Shown here: positions 62,225-64,000 of the stretch, in pieces
How positions within the stretch are numbered: the first letter of the stretch is position 1
How the letters are laid out: the number at the start of each line of letters is the position of its first letter
Origin: Streptomyces sp. MA5143a
Lineage (GTDB): Bacteria; Actinomycetota; Actinomycetes; Streptomycetales; Streptomycetaceae
Assembly: GCF_900290235.1 (NCBI RefSeq)
Contig: NZ_OLMK01000026.1
Span: forward strand, 186,001 to 250,000
Reading direction: 5' to 3'
DNA: 64,000 nucleotides
The notes under the pieces: model-generated
Seen by the model: only the letters and a program-made list of their open reading frames with translations
What the model was told of the DNA's origin: nothing
Database searches by the model: none
Program-made: the position numbers and the translations under genes

Positions 62225-62737
62225 TGTCCTGCTGGGATATGTGGTGTCCGCGTGGCCCTGTTGGACTCGGGTCGGGTTACTGTCCAGTCCTTTGGGAAAA
62301 TCAAAATTGGCCGAAAAGTGTTGTGGTGAACGGTGTATTGAGGTCGACTGGCCTTGTTCAACAGAGCGTCACAGCGGTCGTGATGGGTACGTACTCGGTG
62401 AAGGCCAGGGGTGGCGTCAGTCATCCGGAACCTGGCGACGGAACCGGGCGTCCTATCCACCGACGACCGAGCCCCATCCTCCCGTGGCGGAGGCGGCGAG
62501 CAAACGCCGGACGGCAAAACGCCAGGCGTCGCCACCCCCACGCCACGCCATGCTTTGGACAGACTGCAAGTCAGCGCAAGCGATGGACGCGGACGTAGCC
62601 GAGCCAGGCCCGCAGGGGTTCCCCTTGTCCGCGACAGGGGTGTGATGCGCCAGCAGGTACGCACAGTGAAGTGAACGACACATGTTGTGAGTGACCCCAC
62701 GGTGTTGCCATGCGTGCAACGGAAAGGACGAGCGCTC
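62225..62737. other. 513-bp divergent intergenic region
   Basis: Between the PP2C gene and the prim-pol-domain gene, reading outward. A run of lower GC around 62280-62340 (AAAATCAAAATTGGCCG) probably holds promoters. Frames over 80 codons exist but lack ribosome binding sites with coding bias. No RNA gene was recognised. Confidence 0.5.
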
Positions 62738-63403
62738 ATGCGCGAGATCCCCGGAAGGCGACGCAGGCTCCTGTCCAAGCGCAACGGCGGGAGGCCCGAG
62801 CTGCTCGAGCAGGCCCTGACGTTCGCGAGGGAATGGCAGTGGCCCGTACTCCCGGGCGTGGCGCCGGACCCGCAGGGGCGCGCCCGCTGCGCCTGCCCGG
62901 ACCCGGAGTGCGTGGTGCCCGGCGCTCACCCGTTCGATCCCGGCCTGCTCGCCGCCACCACCGACGAGCGCATGGTCCGCTGGTGGTGGACCAACCGGCC
63001 CACGGCACCCATCGTCCTGGCCACCGGGGGCTCCGCGCCGTGCGCGGTCAGCCTGCCGGCCCTCGCCGCCGCACGGGCCCTCGCCGCGCTGGACCGCAGC
63101 GGCATGCGCCTCGGCCCGGTCGTCGCCGCCCCGCACCGCTGGTCGATCCTCGTCGCCCCGTACTCGATGGAGCAGCTGGGCGAACTGCTCTACGCCAAGG
63201 ACTTCGTCCCCGGCTCGCTCCGCTTCCACGGCGAGGGCGGTTACATCGCACTGCCGCCGTCCGAGACGGGCCACGGCCGGGTCCGCTGGGAGCGCGCGCC
63301 GCTGCCCGGCTCCGCGGCCCCCTGGGTGCCCGACGTCGAGGCCGTCGTGGACGCGGTCGTCGACGCCCTCACTCGTACGGGTGTGAGCGCCCCCGAGTTG
63401 TGA
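62738..63403 (+). CDS. bifunctional DNA primase/polymerase (prim-pol) N-terminal domain protein
   Basis: 221 aa. Resembles short Streptomyces proteins made only of the prim-pol N-terminal fold: WPVLPGVAPDPQGRARCACP with PDPECVVPGAHPFDPGL (Cys/His region), TTDERMVRWWWTNRPTAPIV, LATGGSAPCAVSL, and GGYIALPPSETGHGRVRWER. Catalytic carboxylates typical of active archaeal-eukaryotic primases are not obvious, so enzymatic activity is doubtful. ATG 62738 has AAGGACG at good spacing; the open frame extends to 62687. Confidence 0.85.
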   Translation: MREIPGRRRRLLSKRNGGRPELLEQALTFAREWQWPVLPGVAPDPQGRARCACPDPECVVPGAHPFDPGLLAATTDERMVRWWWTNRPTAPIVLATGGSAPCAVSLPALAAARALAALDRSGMRLGPVVAAPHRWSILVAPYSMEQLGELLYAKDFVPGSLRFHGEGGYIALPPSETGHGRVRWERAPLPGSAAPWVPDVEAVVDAVVDALTRTGVSAPEL

Positions 63404-63457
63404 GCCCGCCCGGCGCGCGCTCGGCCGGGCGCCCCGGTGGGTCGTTATCTTCCGCTC

Positions 63458-64000
63458 ATGCAGCGTCTTCCCGGGGGCCTCGGGGCCCCGTCGCCGCGCG
63501 GTCGGCACAGTGCGCCCTCACCCCGGACCCACCGAGCGACCGGAGTGGTGCGCGGTGGTCCGGACGCGCGGGGGCTCCGGCTCCTCGGGCTGACGGTCGC
63601 GGTGGCGTGCACCCTCACCCTGCCGCTCGTGGCGTCGGCGGGCCCCTTGGCCGACGCCGGCGACACCATGGCGCGCCGGGCTGCCGGACAACTCGACGGC
63701 GCGGGTGCGGAGCCACTCTCCGCCGATGCAGCCGATGCAGCCGATGCAGCCGATGCAGCCGATGCAGTCGGAGTCCCCGGAGCCGCTGAAGTCGCCGATG
63801 CCGCTGAAGTCGGCGGACGCGCGGGGACCGGGCGCTCCGGGGACGGGTCCGCGGGGAGGCCGACGGTCGCCGGGCCCGGCGACGAACCTGACGACGGACC
63901 CGACGACAAGGCGCGGGACGCCTCCGGGGACGCGTCGTCGTCCCGCTCGCACATGCTGCTCGGCCTCGGGCTCGCCACGGCCGCCCGTTGCGGCCCCGAA
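63458..64000 (+). CDS. secreted or membrane protein, 5' part, cut by the window end
   Basis: Open from ATG 63458 to the last base (181 codons, no stop). A basic N-terminus (RGRHSAPSPRTHRATGVV) leads to a hydrophobic segment LRLLGLTVAVACTLTLPLVA, a likely signal anchor. The following 100 residues are Ala/Asp/Gly-rich and include five tandem copies of ADA encoded by a 9-bp repeat GCCGATGCA at 63722-63766. The last residues SHMLLGLGLATAARC may start another hydrophobic segment. The family is not recognised because the rest is missing. No clear Shine-Dalgarno precedes it. Confidence 0.65.
   Translation, partial: MQRLPGGLGAPSPRGRHSAPSPRTHRATGVVRGGPDARGLRLLGLTVAVACTLTLPLVASAGPLADAGDTMARRAAGQLDGAGAEPLSADAADAADAADAADAVGVPGAAEVADAAEVGGRAGTGRSGDGSAGRPTVAGPGDEPDDGPDDKARDASGDASSSRSHMLLGLGLATAARCGPE

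Overview
The window is high-GC actinobacterial chromosome. It shows strong G/C bias at codon third positions, GTG/TTG starts and many ATGA/GTGA overlaps. The ssgR-ssgA sporulation pair, cydA-cydB-cydCD and an FxsA-type RiPP cluster point to Streptomyces. From memory, gene content and order resemble the SCO39xx part of S. coelicolor, close to the replication origin. Scattered ParB-binding parS palindromes (four exact 14-bp cores, three one-mismatch variants) and two groups of DnaA boxes fit an origin-proximal location. No IS element, prophage, CRISPR array or plasmid signature was seen.

Layout. 1-8.4 kb: housekeeping and accessory genes (frameshifted MFS and HAD genes, GNAT, flavohaemoglobin-like oxidoreductase, Nudix, LysR, PLP lyase, PtpA phosphatase, small membrane proteins). 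8.6-10.4 kb: ssgR-ssgA. 10.4-17.6 kb: YibE/F transporter, a TPP riboswitch with a parS palindrome inside it, thiC, a membrane protein, a metallophosphatase, a LacI regulator. 18-25.6 kb: hisC, then the Rex-operator-controlled cytochrome bd module cydA-cydB-cydCD with three parS sites between cydB and cydCD. 26-36.4 kb: HAD phosphatase, LLM oxidoreductase, kptA, MerR regulator, a fused hydrolase-dehydrogenase, M24 peptidase and a four-gene ABC operon. 36.5-41.4 kb: small ORF, tRNA-Ser(GCU), HAD-serS coupled pair, a dense DnaA-box cluster, pheA. 41.6-48.6 kb: an extracytoplasmic copper/haem-peroxidase module (dtpA, CopCD-like, ecuC, sco, YcnI-like, membrane protein). 49-57.3 kb: RsbW-like kinase, then fxsT-fxsC-fxsB and the tiny precursor gene fxsA. 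57.7-64 kb: CitG-like synthase, aminopeptidase P, GAF-PP2C phosphatase, prim-pol-domain protein and the start of a secreted or membrane protein cut by the window edge.

How genes work together. Rex would sense NADH/NAD+ and control cydABCD, with CydCD exporting the thiols that bd oxidase assembly needs. Sco, EcuC, CopCD, YcnI and the Tat-exported DyP peroxidase form a copper-handling unit outside the membrane. FxsB is predicted to crosslink the C-terminal FxSxx motif of FxsA, with a TIR-like protein (FxsC) and a ParA/TIR/NB-ARC/TPR protein (FxsT) as putative signalling partners. The parS and DnaA-box sites add a chromosome-organisation layer written into coding and leader sequences.
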